A stretch of DNA of 64,000 nucleotides from Xenorhabdus cabanillasii (GTDB lineage: Bacteria; Pseudomonadota; Gammaproteobacteria; Enterobacterales; Enterobacteriaceae): positions 2,852,001 through 2,916,000 of the forward strand of contig NZ_QTUB01000001.1 of the NCBI RefSeq assembly GCF_003386665.1, read 5' to 3'. The translations under genes and the position numbers were made by a program. Of this stretch, positions 38,871-48,006 are shown piece after piece. How positions within the stretch are numbered: the stretch's first letter is position 1; every line of letters begins with the position of its first letter. Under the pieces are notes generated by a model. The model did not search any database, was not told the origin of the DNA, and saw nothing but the letters and a program-made list of their open reading frames with translations.

Positions 38871-39464
38871 TTACTTATATAGATTTTGTAATTTATCGAT
38901 ATTTAACTTATCAAGTGGCAGTTTATCGAATGGTAGTTTGTCTAAATAGTGCATAAACGAAAAATCGATGTACTGTGGAATGAGAATAGCAATTGCTACA
39001 ATCAAAACGGCTATAAATCGTTCCGCTTTTTTGCGCTCTTTTCCCCTTAATATAGGGATTCGGAAACGCATCTTTAGTGGCCATAAGAGAGGGATACCTG
39101 CTGGAGTAAGCATATCTGCAACCAAATGGCTGATATAGCCTACGATCATGGCATGGAAAAAGTCAGTTGGTATGGGCCAGTCAGCAGGCATTTTGGTCTG
39201 AAAGAGAATAATGCCAACAACTAGTGCCAATAGGCTATGTGTGAATCCTCGATGCCCACAAAGTCGTGCAATAGGAATGGAAATAAAACGGAATAACCTG
39301 CCTAACGTTGAATGTGGATGATCAATATCAGGTAATAAAGAAGCCAAAAGCACACCAGGAAGCATATGCAACCAATCTCCCTGTGCTATTTCTGGCGTAA
39401 TTTCTAGCTGATGAGCCAATACAAGGCTGGCAACTGAAAAGAGAAGATGCCCTTCTGCTGTCAT
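38871..39464 (-). CDS. ydjM: YdjM family inner membrane hydrolase (DUF457)
   Basis: The 197-residue protein matches E. coli YdjM. It is a small multi-pass membrane protein of the predicted metal-dependent hydrolase family, with MTAEGHLLFSVASL, LLPDIDHPHSTLGRLFRFIS, CGHRGFTHSLLALVVG and GYISHLVADMLTPAGIPLLWPLKMRF; the His/Asp residues may bind metal. The last 25 residues are unusual, a repeat of Asp-Lys-Leu (LDKLPFDKLPLDKLNIDKL), absent from E. coli YdjM as I remember it. Family members in E. coli are part of the SOS regulon; I did not find a clear LexA box upstream here. Confidence 0.9.
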   Translation of the reverse strand: MTAEGHLLFSVASLVLAHQLEITPEIAQGDWLHMLPGVLLASLLPDIDHPHSTLGRLFRFISIPIARLCGHRGFTHSLLALVVGIILFQTKMPADWPIPTDFFHAMIVGYISHLVADMLTPAGIPLLWPLKMRFRIPILRGKERKKAERFIAVLIVAIAILIPQYIDFSFMHYLDKLPFDKLPLDKLNIDKLQNLYK

Positions 39465-39713
39465 AATTATTTATACTGAATTGTTTGTTATATTGATATT
39501 TATTGCTGTTTATGCATACAGTTCGCGCTAGTATAGAGGGTTTTGTATAAGTTGAATAGGGGTAAACAAGAAAAATCTTTTATTTATTAACATATAACAC
39601 TAATATTTAACTGATTTTTGTCTAGAATAGTTATCCATGCTTCTGGAGATTCGTTCACTTACTGTCGCGTTATAACTTGAAATTTATTGGGTATATGCTC
39701 ATGAGGAGTATTA

Positions 39714-40253
39714 ATGACGTATCATCAAGCAAGATATGTCGCTATTGCGAAGCGGCTGTTGGGATGGATTATTTTTGTACCCGCTTTTTTGTCAACTTTA
39801 GTTTCAGTGGCTAACCTGATATGGCAACATGAGGTTAAAGGTGAGGGCATTAATGCAGTATTGAATGATTTTTTGAGAATGATGGCTGAAATGATCAAAT
39901 TCAATACACCATTTTTGGATTTTTTTTGGAAGCACTCTCCAACTCCAGACTATGTGGCAATGATCACAGGGGCAAATGTCAGTTTTTTGGTTATCTATTT
40001 CCTGATGTTTGTTGGCTTGGCAATGAGTGCATCTGGTTTGAGGATATACCGCCAATTCAAATTTATTAAGGAACAAATTGAAGATCATATGGTCCTTGAG
40101 AAAGCTAAAGAGAGCGGTGTAACTAAGGAACAGTTGGAAGCTAAAATCGAATTTCCACGCCATTCATTATTCAGCCAAATATTCATTCTTTATATATCAC
40201 CCATTATTATCGGCGCAATCGCCTATTTTTTATCGAAATTATTAGGTTGGTAA
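39714..40253 (+). CDS. yniB: YniB family inner membrane protein
   Basis: The 179-residue protein matches E. coli YniB: MTYHQARYVAIAKRLLGWIIFVPAFLSTLVSV at the start, NTPFLDFFWKHSPTPDYV in the middle, and three to four membrane segments with a helical cytoplasmic part (LEKAKESGVTKEQLEAKI). Its function is unknown. It is close to yniA and ydjM as in E. coli. Confidence 0.88.
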   Translation: MTYHQARYVAIAKRLLGWIIFVPAFLSTLVSVANLIWQHEVKGEGINAVLNDFLRMMAEMIKFNTPFLDFFWKHSPTPDYVAMITGANVSFLVIYFLMFVGLAMSASGLRIYRQFKFIKEQIEDHMVLEKAKESGVTKEQLEAKIEFPRHSLFSQIFILYISPIIIGAIAYFLSKLLGW

Positions 40254-40459
40254 TATATAAGATAGCTGCGAGAGTAGTTAGCTCTGCAGCTTACTGGTAT
40301 ATCCAAGAATAGAACGGAGAACTGTCTAAAATAGCACTCTGATATCGGGTAGTTATAATATTCGTAAATTGAGGGTATTAAAATCTAGTTATTAACTTTA
40401 ACCATTGAATTAGACTTGAAAAAAGAAATTTTCCTTTATTATGTAGATAGTCTGAATGA

Positions 40460-41323
40460 TTATTCAGATAATATATTATCGATTATGGTTTGCACGGCAA
40501 TGAAACTATCGCCACCAAAAAGGTTACAGCGATTCAGTAAATAATAGAGCTGATAAAGTGGCTGTCGTTCAATAAAGTCTGGTGGCAATGGCCAAACACT
40601 TTGATAACCGTCAAGAACTTGCAGAGGCAATTCAGGATAGAAAGGGAGCATAGCAAGGTCACATTCACGATCTCCCCAATAACATGCAGGATCAAATGCT
40701 ACGGCGCAATTGTTGTTTAATGATGCACAATTTGTTGGCCATAAATCGCCATGCAATAAAGAGGGTTCAGGTTGATGAGAATGCAGTTTGTCACTGATTT
40801 TTTGGACAATAGAATCGATATTCCCGAATACCATTCCCTTGTCTGCTGCAAGTTGTAACTGCCAGCCAATGCGCTTTTCTGCGTAAAATTGATTCCAGCG
40901 TTTTTGCCACCCATTAGGCTGTATTGTAGTGCCAAGCATATTGTCAAAATCAAAACCGAATTTCGGTTGTTCATTCCATTGGTGCAGCTTGGCAAGTTGT
41001 TGGCCAAAGCAATACGCGTTATGAGCATCGAATGGTTTTATAGGAAGGTATTCCAGTATAAGAAAACTATGACTACGATCATGCCCAACACCGTAAACTT
41101 CAGGTATGCGCGTTGTTTTACTACGTGCTAATAATTCCAGCTGTTCTGCTTCTGTTTTAAAAACAGTCAACATCTCTTTCGTGTTGGATTTAACAAAGAT
41201 ATGTTGTTCACCATACTCAATGGACCACGAGCGGTGAATGTCTCCTCCTGATAATTCCGTCTGATTGCAGATTTCTGCTTCACCAAAATGTTCACTTAAT
41301 AGACGGCTAACAGTTTGCCACAT
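40460..41323 (-). CDS. yniA: Fructosamine kinase family protein YniA
   Basis: The 287-residue protein matches E. coli YniA, of the fructosamine/ketosamine-3-kinase family (an aminoglycoside phosphotransferase-like fold). Key elements: HIFVKSNTKEM near the N-terminus with the ATP-contacting Lys, LHQWNEQPKFGFDFDN, the catalytic loop LLHGDLWPTNCAS with Asp as base, and the DFG-like FDPACYWGDRECDLAML. It may phosphorylate glycated amines as a repair reaction; the substrate in bacteria is not settled. Confidence 0.9.
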   Translation of the reverse strand: MWQTVSRLLSEHFGEAEICNQTELSGGDIHRSWSIEYGEQHIFVKSNTKEMLTVFKTEAEQLELLARSKTTRIPEVYGVGHDRSHSFLILEYLPIKPFDAHNAYCFGQQLAKLHQWNEQPKFGFDFDNMLGTTIQPNGWQKRWNQFYAEKRIGWQLQLAADKGMVFGNIDSIVQKISDKLHSHQPEPSLLHGDLWPTNCASLNNNCAVAFDPACYWGDRECDLAMLPFYPELPLQVLDGYQSVWPLPPDFIERQPLYQLYYLLNRCNLFGGDSFIAVQTIIDNILSE

Positions 41324-41417
41324 GACTCACCTCATTAAGTTGACAATTACTATGATGCTCATAGTACATACAGAACCAACGATTGAACAGATTAAAAAGA
41401 AATTTAAATGCAATTGA

Positions 41418-41448
41418 CAGGGCTATATTTAAATCAGATATAGCCCTT
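41418..41448. terminator. Hairpin between sitD and yniA
   Basis: AGGGCTATAT and ATATAGCCCT form a 10-bp perfect stem, just beyond the sitD stop codon on the minus strand, with T-rich sequence only on the plus-strand side. It probably limits read-through or protects the sit mRNA end. Confidence 0.55.
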
Positions 41449-41469
41449 TAATTTGATTTTATTGAAGAC

Positions 41470-42345
41470 TCATAATGATGGAGAGAATATGTCTCTGGTC
41501 AACTTTCTATGCATTTTTTTTCTGGCTAATTTTATTTGGTCATAAATAACGGCAAATGTGAAGAAAATAGCCTGAATGATAACAATGCATGGTCCTGTTT
41601 CACCATCAATATGGAAGCTGACTATTGTGCCTAAGACACTTGATAAAACAGATGCTATTATGGCGACAATCAACATTCGATCAAAACTCCGGCAAAGAAT
41701 AAAAGCAATAATGCCGGGGGATATCAGCATAGCAATGACCAGAATAATACCGACGGCTTGTAATGAAGCGACAATGGTTAGAGCCAAAAGGGACAACAAG
41801 CTATAGTGGAGCAGTTTTACTGGCAGGCCAACCACTTTTGCTTGATTGGGGTCGAAGCAATAGAGCATGAAGTCTTTGCGTTTCAGCAGTACAACTGCCA
41901 GCGTGAACCCTGCAATGCAGAATGTCTGGATCAATTCATTTTCGGTAATTCCGAGTATACTGCCGAACAGAATATGGGTCAGATGTTGTTCCGTATCTAT
42001 ACGGGTAAAAAGTACTAACCCAAATGCAAACATGCCAGAAAACACAACACCCATTACGGTATCTTCTTTTATCCTGCTGTGTTCTTTCAGATATCCGGTG
42101 GCGAATGCACAGAATATTCCTGACAGGAAAGCACCGATTGCAAGTGGTATACCTGCGACAAATGCCAGAACGATACCCGGTAATACGGCGTGAGAGATGG
42201 CATCTCCCATCAATGACCAGCCTTTTAGCACTAAATAACATGATAGTACTGCGCAGACTGTACCGACCACGATAGCCGCAAAAATAGCGCGTTGCATGAA
42301 ATCATGCAGAAAGGGTTCCGTGATGAGTTCAATTAGTGTACTCAT
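41470..42345 (-). CDS. sitD: Manganese/iron ABC transporter permease (SitD/YfeD)
   Basis: The 291-residue permease belongs to the ABC-3 (ZnuB/MntB) family that imports Mn2+ and Fe2+ with SitABC. It shows [25 protein letters not shown] near the N-terminus and eight or so membrane segments including VGIILVIAMLISPGIIAFILCRSFDRML. It is the last gene of the operon and its start overlaps the sitC end by 17 bases. Yersinia yfeABCD is the closest known arrangement. Confidence 0.95.
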   Translation of the reverse strand: MSTLIELITEPFLHDFMQRAIFAAIVVGTVCAVLSCYLVLKGWSLMGDAISHAVLPGIVLAFVAGIPLAIGAFLSGIFCAFATGYLKEHSRIKEDTVMGVVFSGMFAFGLVLFTRIDTEQHLTHILFGSILGITENELIQTFCIAGFTLAVVLLKRKDFMLYCFDPNQAKVVGLPVKLLHYSLLSLLALTIVASLQAVGIILVIAMLISPGIIAFILCRSFDRMLIVAIIASVLSSVLGTIVSFHIDGETGPCIVIIQAIFFTFAVIYDQIKLARKKMHRKLTRDIFSPSL

Positions 42346-43216
42346 GGTGTCCTCCTTGAGTTAATGCCTGAGATTCTTTTCTGGCTCGTTTGCGAGAAGC
42401 TAACATGCCATGCTTAGGTGCAAAAAAGAAAGCCAACAAGAAAATCAGAGTTTGTATTGTGACGATCACACCGCCGGTTGCGCCGTTGAGGAAATAGCTG
42501 ATATAAGCGCCTACACAACTTGTTAGTGAGCCAATAGCAACCGAAATGATAAGTAAGTGTTTAAAACGATCTGTCAGCAAATAGGCCGTTGCTCCGGGAG
42601 TGACTACCATAGCAATAACCAGGATGGCTCCTACTGTTTGTAAAGCAGCAACAGTACAGGCACTTAATAAGGTAAAGAAAATAATTTTCAGGCGTAATGG
42701 TGATAACCCGATAGATCGGGCATGGACTTCATCAAAGAAAACGACCAGCAGATCTTTCCAGAGCAGCATGAGGATAACGAAGGATACGGCAATAATAATT
42801 TCTACTTGTAAAACATCTTTATCAGCAATACCCAGAATATTGCCGAGAATAATCGTCTGCACATTGACAGAAGTCGGATTTAAAGAAACGATTAATAACC
42901 CGGCGGCAAAAAAGGTGGAAAAGATAAAACCGATCACTGCATCTTCACGTAATCGTGTGATGTGACGAACCAGTGTCATTGATAATGCTGCAAGCATACC
43001 GGTAAAAAAAGCGCCTCCGGCATAAGGTAAGCCAAGAGCATATGCACCGGCAACACCGGGTACAACAGAGTGGGAGAGTGCATCCCCCATCAACGACCAA
43101 CCTTTCAACATTAAATAAGCTGATAAAAAAGCACAGACAGCACCGACAATAGCACTTACCCACATGGCCTTAACCATGTAGTTATAATTAAACGGTTGTA
43201 ACAATACTTCCATCAT
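42329..43216 (-). CDS. sitC: Manganese/iron ABC transporter permease (SitC/YfeC)
   Basis: The 295-residue ABC-3 permease is paralogous to SitD, with [39 protein letters not shown] and [28 protein letters not shown]. It forms the membrane channel with SitD. It overlaps sitB by four bases and sitD by 17, so all are translated together. Confidence 0.95.
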   Translation of the reverse strand: MMEVLLQPFNYNYMVKAMWVSAIVGAVCAFLSAYLMLKGWSLMGDALSHSVVPGVAGAYALGLPYAGGAFFTGMLAALSMTLVRHITRLREDAVIGFIFSTFFAAGLLIVSLNPTSVNVQTIILGNILGIADKDVLQVEIIIAVSFVILMLLWKDLLVVFFDEVHARSIGLSPLRLKIIFFTLLSACTVAALQTVGAILVIAMVVTPGATAYLLTDRFKHLLIISVAIGSLTSCVGAYISYFLNGATGGVIVTIQTLIFLLAFFFAPKHGMLASRKRARKESQALTQGGHHEYTN

Positions 43217-44112
43217 GGCTGGCTGTCCTTCTGTTTTTGATTTTGTCGTGGAGGAACATGATGGTTATGACCATAAAATACGGCGGCACGTTCGTCATCG
43301 GTAATGACAGTGAGGGAGCGTGGGTCATCATCATCATGGAGTTCGGGCCCAGAAAGATTGACATGGCGTAAGACACCGTCAAATGTCATTTCCAGATTCT
43401 TCTGAGTGAATGTTGTTTCAGTTGGGCCACTGGCCAGGACTGTTCGATTAATCAAAATAACGTGGTCGCAAAATTCGGGAACACTACCGAGGTTATGTGT
43501 TGACACTAAGATTAAGTGCCCTTCATCACGTAAATCACGGAGTAAATCGATAATAGCGTTTTCTGTCTTAACATCTACTCCGGTAAAAGGTTCATCCAGT
43601 AGCAGAACTTTTCCTTCCTGAGCCAGTGCTCGTGCCAGAAATGCACGTTTTTTCTGTCCGCCGGAAAGCTCACCAATTTGGCGATCGCGTAGTTCAATCA
43701 ACCCGACACGTTCAAGTGAGTTATTCACGATTTGATGGTCAATTTTACTCGGCCTGCGTAGGAACCCCATTTTTCCATAGCGTCCCATCATCACAACATC
43801 AGAAACCAGAACCGGAAAATTCCAGTCAACATCTTCGGTTTGTGGAACGTATGCGATGATATTTTGTTTCAATGCTGTTTTAATGGATTGGGCATTGAGA
43901 GTCACTTTTCCTTGAGAAGGTGTCACTAATCCCATAATGGTTTTAAACAATGTGGATTTTCCACTACCGTTCATACCGACTAACGCACAGATTGTGCCGC
44001 CTTTAATATCGAAACAGGCATCGTAGATTGCAGTATGTCCATTGTTGTAAGTAACAGTAGCGTTATTAACCAATAAATGTGGATGTTCAAATAGTGACGA
44101 TGTGTTTCTCAT
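43213..44112 (-). CDS. sitB: Manganese/iron ABC transporter ATPase (SitB/YfeB)
   Basis: The 299-residue ATPase energises metal import. It has Walker [16 protein letters not shown]-loop [14 protein letters not shown], signature [17 protein letters not shown], Walker [14 protein letters not shown] and the switch His in LVSTHNL. The family C-terminal tail is His/Asp/Gln-rich ([12 protein letters not shown]). It overlaps both neighbours by four bases (ATGA-type junctions). Confidence 0.96.
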   Translation of the reverse strand: MRNTSSLFEHPHLLVNNATVTYNNGHTAIYDACFDIKGGTICALVGMNGSGKSTLFKTIMGLVTPSQGKVTLNAQSIKTALKQNIIAYVPQTEDVDWNFPVLVSDVVMMGRYGKMGFLRRPSKIDHQIVNNSLERVGLIELRDRQIGELSGGQKKRAFLARALAQEGKVLLLDEPFTGVDVKTENAIIDLLRDLRDEGHLILVSTHNLGSVPEFCDHVILINRTVLASGPTETTFTQKNLEMTFDGVLRHVNLSGPELHDDDDPRSLTVITDDERAAVFYGHNHHVPPRQNQKQKDSQP

Positions 44113-45023
44113 TGATTAAATCCTTTTGCGATGGTGTCTACTGTCGTATTCAGTAGGTCAATATATGTCGGCACTGGGCCTTTTGATGTAGAAAGAGAGT
44201 CAACATAAAGCACCCCGCCGTAACGAGCACCGGTCTCTTTACTGACTTGTTTTGCTGGCTTATCTGAAACAGTACTTTCACTGAAGATAACAGGGATCTT
44301 ATGTTTCATCATAGTATCAATGACATGGCGAACCTGCTGTGGTGTGCCTTGGGCTTCAGCATTGATCGGCCATAAATAGACTTCTTTGAAACCATAATCC
44401 TGAGTGAGATAGCTAAAAGCGCCTTCACTGGTTACTAACCAACGCTCATTTTCGGGAATACGAGAAAGGCGCTCTCTTAGTGGTACATCCAGTTTGGCTA
44501 TCTTATCGGCATAGATTTTTGCATTGCGATTGTAAGTATCTGCATTCGCTGGATCGTGTTTGACTAAGGCTTTGCGAATATTTTCAATGTAGATTAACGC
44601 ATTGTTCGGGGACATCCAGGCATGTGGATTGGGATTTTGATTGTAAGGTCCTTCACGGATTGGAAGCGGTGTAATGCCTTCGGTAATCACTGCAACAGGA
44701 ATATCCTGCATATTTTCGAAAAAGCGTTCAAACCAACGTTCAAGATTCAGGCCATTCCAGAGGATTAGATCTGCTCGCTTCGCTTTAATAATATCTTTTG
44801 GGGTGGGTTGATAATCGTGAATTTCTGCTCCGGGTTTTGTGATTGACTCTACAATCGCTGCATCGCCTGCGATATTTTGAGCCATGTCTTGAATAATAGT
44901 AAATGTAGTAACGACCCTGAATTTTTTATCAGCATGGGCCTGTTGGCTGAATAGAATAATCGAGAAGAGAGCAACGACTATACTGAGTATCGGGAGTGCA
45001 GAGAGCGAATGTTTTTTGTTCAT
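44109..45023 (-). CDS. sitA: Manganese/iron-binding periplasmic protein (SitA/YfeA)
   Basis: The 304-residue cluster-9 solute-binding protein has a signal peptide ending QQAHA|DKKF. The metal ligands fit the family: His in [14 protein letters not shown], His in [10 protein letters not shown], Glu in [16 protein letters not shown] and Asp in [10 protein letters not shown]. It delivers Mn2+ or Fe2+ to SitBCD. It is the first gene of the operon, preceded by a near-perfect Fur box; in Yersinia and Salmonella this operon is repressed by Fur and by manganese, and supports virulence. Confidence 0.96.
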   Translation of the reverse strand: MNKKHSLSALPILSIVVALFSIILFSQQAHADKKFRVVTTFTIIQDMAQNIAGDAAIVESITKPGAEIHDYQPTPKDIIKAKRADLILWNGLNLERWFERFFENMQDIPVAVITEGITPLPIREGPYNQNPNPHAWMSPNNALIYIENIRKALVKHDPANADTYNRNAKIYADKIAKLDVPLRERLSRIPENERWLVTSEGAFSYLTQDYGFKEVYLWPINAEAQGTPQQVRHVIDTMMKHKIPVIFSESTVSDKPAKQVSKETGARYGGVLYVDSLSTSKGPVPTYIDLLNTTVDTIAKGFNQ

Positions 45024-45058
45024 TAGCGTAAACCTTATTTTTTATGTCTGTAATTATT

Positions 45059-45077
45059 GATAATGATTATCAGTATC
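45059..45077 (-). promoter_or_regulatory. Fur box controlling sitABCD
   Basis: GATAATGATTATCAGTATC matches the 19-bp Fur consensus at 17 positions by hand, about 35 bases upstream of the sitA start. It is the best Fur site in the window. The remainder of 45078-45316 is AT-rich with no gene. Confidence 0.88.
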
Positions 45078-45316
45078 ACCTTTGTAAAGTCAAGGTGACG
45101 CTGTCATATGGAGGATAATTTTGTAGACCTTCCTGAATTTTCTTCCCGTTTTTGGAATTACTATGCGAACAAAAAAACAGCACATTGTCTAGTGTTTTGA
45201 AGTTTATTGGATATAACGACTTCAATTTATTTTGATGAGATATATAAAAATATTTTTATTTTATTTAAAAAATTATATATGCTTTATAAGGTTAATTTTA
45301 GTTCAGGAGGATTTTC

Positions 45317-45991
45317 GTGAGACTAAATTTTATTCATGCTTATATTTTTCTGGCAATATTGTTAACGGGCTGTGCCAGTCAGGAATCTCATCAAGTAAAG
45401 AATCATAGTCCATCGCCTAAAGGAATATTCAGTGGTAATAATGTTGTTTTGGGTTCTGGTAAATTGACAAATCGAACCAGAACAACGCCATTTGATGAGA
45501 TTATTGAGCAAGCTGCAAAGCGTTATGGTGTTGATGAAACTTTGATCAAGGCAATTATCCAGGTGGAATCCGGTTTCCGTCCAGAAGTTATCAGTAGATC
45601 TAATGCGGTTGGATTGATGCAGATTAAGGCCTCTACAGCAGGACGGGATGCCTATCGATTGAAAGGGAAACCGGGGCAACCAACGATACGAGAATTGAAA
45701 GATCCTAAAACTAATATTGATCTTGGCACTGCTTATATCAGTATCTTGAAAAAGCAGCACTTGGAAGGGATTATCCATCCTGAAACTTTATATTATGCGA
45801 CGATAGTCGCTTATGTTAATGGTGCAGGGGCACTACTGCGAGCCTTTGACTCCAATCGTACTCTGGCGATTAATAAAATTAACCGAATGACTCCGGATGA
45901 ATTTTATCAATATGTTCAGAATAATCACCCTGCACCGCAAGCACCTCGTTATTTATGGAAAGTGAAGAATGCTTATCGTGCCTTAGAGTAG
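45317..45991 (+). CDS. emtA: Membrane-bound endolytic murein transglycosylase EmtA
   Basis: EmtA (MltE) cuts peptidoglycan glycan strands internally and forms 1,6-anhydroMurNAc ends. The 224-residue protein begins at GTG 45317, after AGGAGG. It has a lipoprotein signal with lipobox LTG|C, and the SLT fold with the catalytic Glu in AIIQVESGFRPEVISRSNAVGLMQIKASTAGRDAYR. The family C-terminus VAYVNGAGALLRAFDSNRTLAINKIN...NHPAPQAPRYLWKV follows. The Cys-anchored linker is about 20 residues longer than in E. coli. Confidence 0.94.
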   Translation: MRLNFIHAYIFLAILLTGCASQESHQVKNHSPSPKGIFSGNNVVLGSGKLTNRTRTTPFDEIIEQAAKRYGVDETLIKAIIQVESGFRPEVISRSNAVGLMQIKASTAGRDAYRLKGKPGQPTIRELKDPKTNIDLGTAYISILKKQHLEGIIHPETLYYATIVAYVNGAGALLRAFDSNRTLAINKINRMTPDEFYQYVQNNHPAPQAPRYLWKVKNAYRALE

Positions 45992-46381
45992 TGTGATTTT
46001 TAATATGTTTTGAGTATTTATTGTGTTGATGAAATTGACAGAAGACTTTAGTTTTGTTTTATTTTTTCCGTAAGTAGAAAATGCAGTTTATTACTTGTAT
46101 TCTGTTAACATATATAAAAGATAAATAGATTTGGTTATTAACGATATATCGAGGATTTACCTTCGAAGATATTAATATCTTTAGGCTTCAAGAGTTCTGT
46201 AGAGTAACGGAGATGGAAGCATATCAAAATAATTTATAAGTAAATATATTAAATTATTATACGAGGCGATTTATTTCCGAATTGGGGTTTGAAATAGGAG
46301 AAACTATGTTAGTTAAACATAGTTATTGGAATAAAATAATTTAATTATCTTACTATCAACAATTATTGATTAGGAAAAGTA
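45992..46381. other. Gap between emtA and the cupin pseudogene
   Basis: AT-rich, no gene seen. A 12-codon frame at about 46306 after AGGAG is not protein-like. Confidence 0.35.
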
Positions 46382-46893
46382 ATGTCATTAAAACAAAAAA
46401 ATAGAAGGCCTGAGTGTATCCAACACTGGACACAAAATGAAGAGGAAGAGGGACTAGGATATTCTGATAGCGATGAAATATTCACTATAGGTTCTTCTCT
46501 TGGTGAATCTCTGGGACACTAAAGAAAATAGGTATTCATCATGAACGTGTATTGCCTGGTCGCAGAACGTCCTATCCTCACGCAGAGAGAGATGAAGAAG
46601 AGTTTGTATATGTCCTCGAAGGAACTCCCGATGTATGGATTAATGGAAAGTTATATCGATTAGAACCTGGGGATGCGGTTGGGTTTCCTGCGGGTACAGG
46701 AATTTGTCATACAGTAATTAATAATACTGATTCAGAAGTCAGTTTACTGGTTGTAGGAGAGAAAAGTAAACCTGAACATAAAATTTGGTATCCACTGAAC
46801 CAGGAATATCAAAAAACTATAAGTAGAGGATGGGATTTTCCTCCTGAGCAGATATTTGATGAGCATGACGGTAAGCCCGATAAAAATAGATAA
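46382..46893 (+). pseudogene. Cupin-domain protein gene with a frameshift
   Basis: The first frame (46382-46519) encodes MSLKQKNRRPECIQHWTQNEEEE...DEIFTIGSSLGESLG and stops early. The second, from about 46517, gives LKKIGIHHERVLPGRRTSYPHAERDEEEFVYVLEGTPDVWINGKLYRLEPGDAVGFPAGTGICHTVINNTDSEVSLLVVGE, a typical cupin with metal-binding residues (H...E...H). Joining them needs removal of two bases; the junction GGGACACTA shows a tandem AC that could have been gained. It resembles cupin proteins that follow GNAT or transport genes in many bacteria; the substrate is unknown. The second part alone could start at an internal codon. Confidence 0.7.
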
Positions 46894-47063
46894 ATTATGT
46901 TACATTGTTATCCCTAAACTATCTGCTATACAGGTGGTTTTTTACATAAGTATAGCTCCATGTAAACAGAATGAATGCTGTCAGTAAAAGATAATATGAA
47001 AGAGAAAAATTTGAATATGACGTTCATACTATAGTCATCTGATTAAACTATGATGGTGAATGT

Positions 47064-47702
47064 ATGTTTGATGATTTGCTTGATTGGTCAATAAGAAACT
47101 ATTCTGCGATAGCATCAATATTGTCTGCTTTAACTGCATTTCTTGGCGGAATTTGGATAATGCTTAAAAATTTCTATAGCAGTTTAAATTTCTTGAGAAA
47201 TAGGAGGCTAACAAACAATATTGATTATCTTGAAAAATATGATGAATATCTGAGTCAGGAAGATAAAAAATATATCAAAAACATTATTACTTCTGAGATT
47301 ATGTTTAAAGTAACCAGGATTAAATCAAAGGAACTTAGACACCTGGTCATAAAGCTCGCTGCTCTCGGCATTGAATCAGGTTATATATTCGATATTAGAA
47401 GATTGAAAAGATATGTGATAGTGAATGCAGATATTGCAAAGATAAAGATTGACGCTTCTTATGTGGTAACTTATTGGATTGAAAAGTTAATGTCTATCGT
47501 TATTTTTGCTTTAATGATTTTCATCGTTTTTAAAACCCTGTATATCGATAATCCAAATATCTCCAGTTTGGAGTTTCTGGTGATGATATGCCTCGTTATC
47601 ATCTTAGAGTTGTTAGGCATTTGCTTTTTAACATTGAGTGTATCTCCCAGACGAATAAAGAGAATAAATACGGAATTAGCTAAACATAAGTTGGATAATT
47701 AA
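47064..47702 (+). CDS. Hypothetical membrane protein
   Basis: The 212-residue protein has one hydrophobic segment near the N-terminus (about 14-36, IASILSALTAFLGGIWIML) and two near the C-terminus (about 148-200). Between them is a charged, Lys/Ile/Tyr-rich cytoplasmic region (about 45-140, helical, with LRHLVIKLAALGIESGYIFDIRRLKRY). It ends in RRIKRINTELAKHKL. I do not recognise a family. Composition is AT-rich like the flanks. It stands alone between the cupin pseudogene and thrS. Confidence 0.6.
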   Translation: MFDDLLDWSIRNYSAIASILSALTAFLGGIWIMLKNFYSSLNFLRNRRLTNNIDYLEKYDEYLSQEDKKYIKNIITSEIMFKVTRIKSKELRHLVIKLAALGIESGYIFDIRRLKRYVIVNADIAKIKIDASYVVTYWIEKLMSIVIFALMIFIVFKTLYIDNPNISSLEFLVMICLVIILELLGICFLTLSVSPRRIKRINTELAKHKLDN

Positions 47703-47851
47703 TGTTCAATGGTTGAAGCTGAGAAATCATAACGAAATTTGCTGCCTTATTTGGCGAAAAGAATTGTGTTAATAGAATGATAATTCTTATGTTGTTCTTT
47801 TTATTTGTTGCTAAATGATATGGGTGATAACATCCTCTCCCGAGTTAAGGC

Positions 47852-47897
47852 GGTGTACATGAGTCGTTTGTAATTTTGTGTACTTAACTGTGTACAT
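47852..47897 (+). promoter_or_regulatory. Three GTGTAC repeats upstream of thrS
   Basis: GTGTACAT, GTGTACTT and GTGTACAT start near 47853, 47878 and 47890, within the thrS promoter region. The last two form a partial dyad (GTGTACTTAACTGTGTACAT), like a TrpR- or TyrR-type operator in general outline only. No specific regulator can be named. Confidence 0.3.
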
Positions 47898-47964
47898 AAC
47901 TTGCATGGTGCAGCAAGTGCCCGTAATTAACGTATTGAACTTTAAGGTAAAATATTTCATACAA

Positions 47965-48006
47965 GTGATCTTTCGTGTGGGTCACCACTGTAGATAAGGA
48001 TTTTAA
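47965..48006 (+). promoter_or_regulatory. ThrRS translational operator
   Basis: The leader has a hairpin GTGATC...GGTCAC (47965-47985) with a CGT anticodon-like loop triplet (47974-47976), followed by CACTGTAGATAAGGA with the Shine-Dalgarno AAGGA just before ATG 48007. This is almost identical to the E. coli thrS operator domains 1-2, where threonyl-tRNA synthetase binds its own mRNA as a tRNA mimic and blocks translation. Confidence 0.8.
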
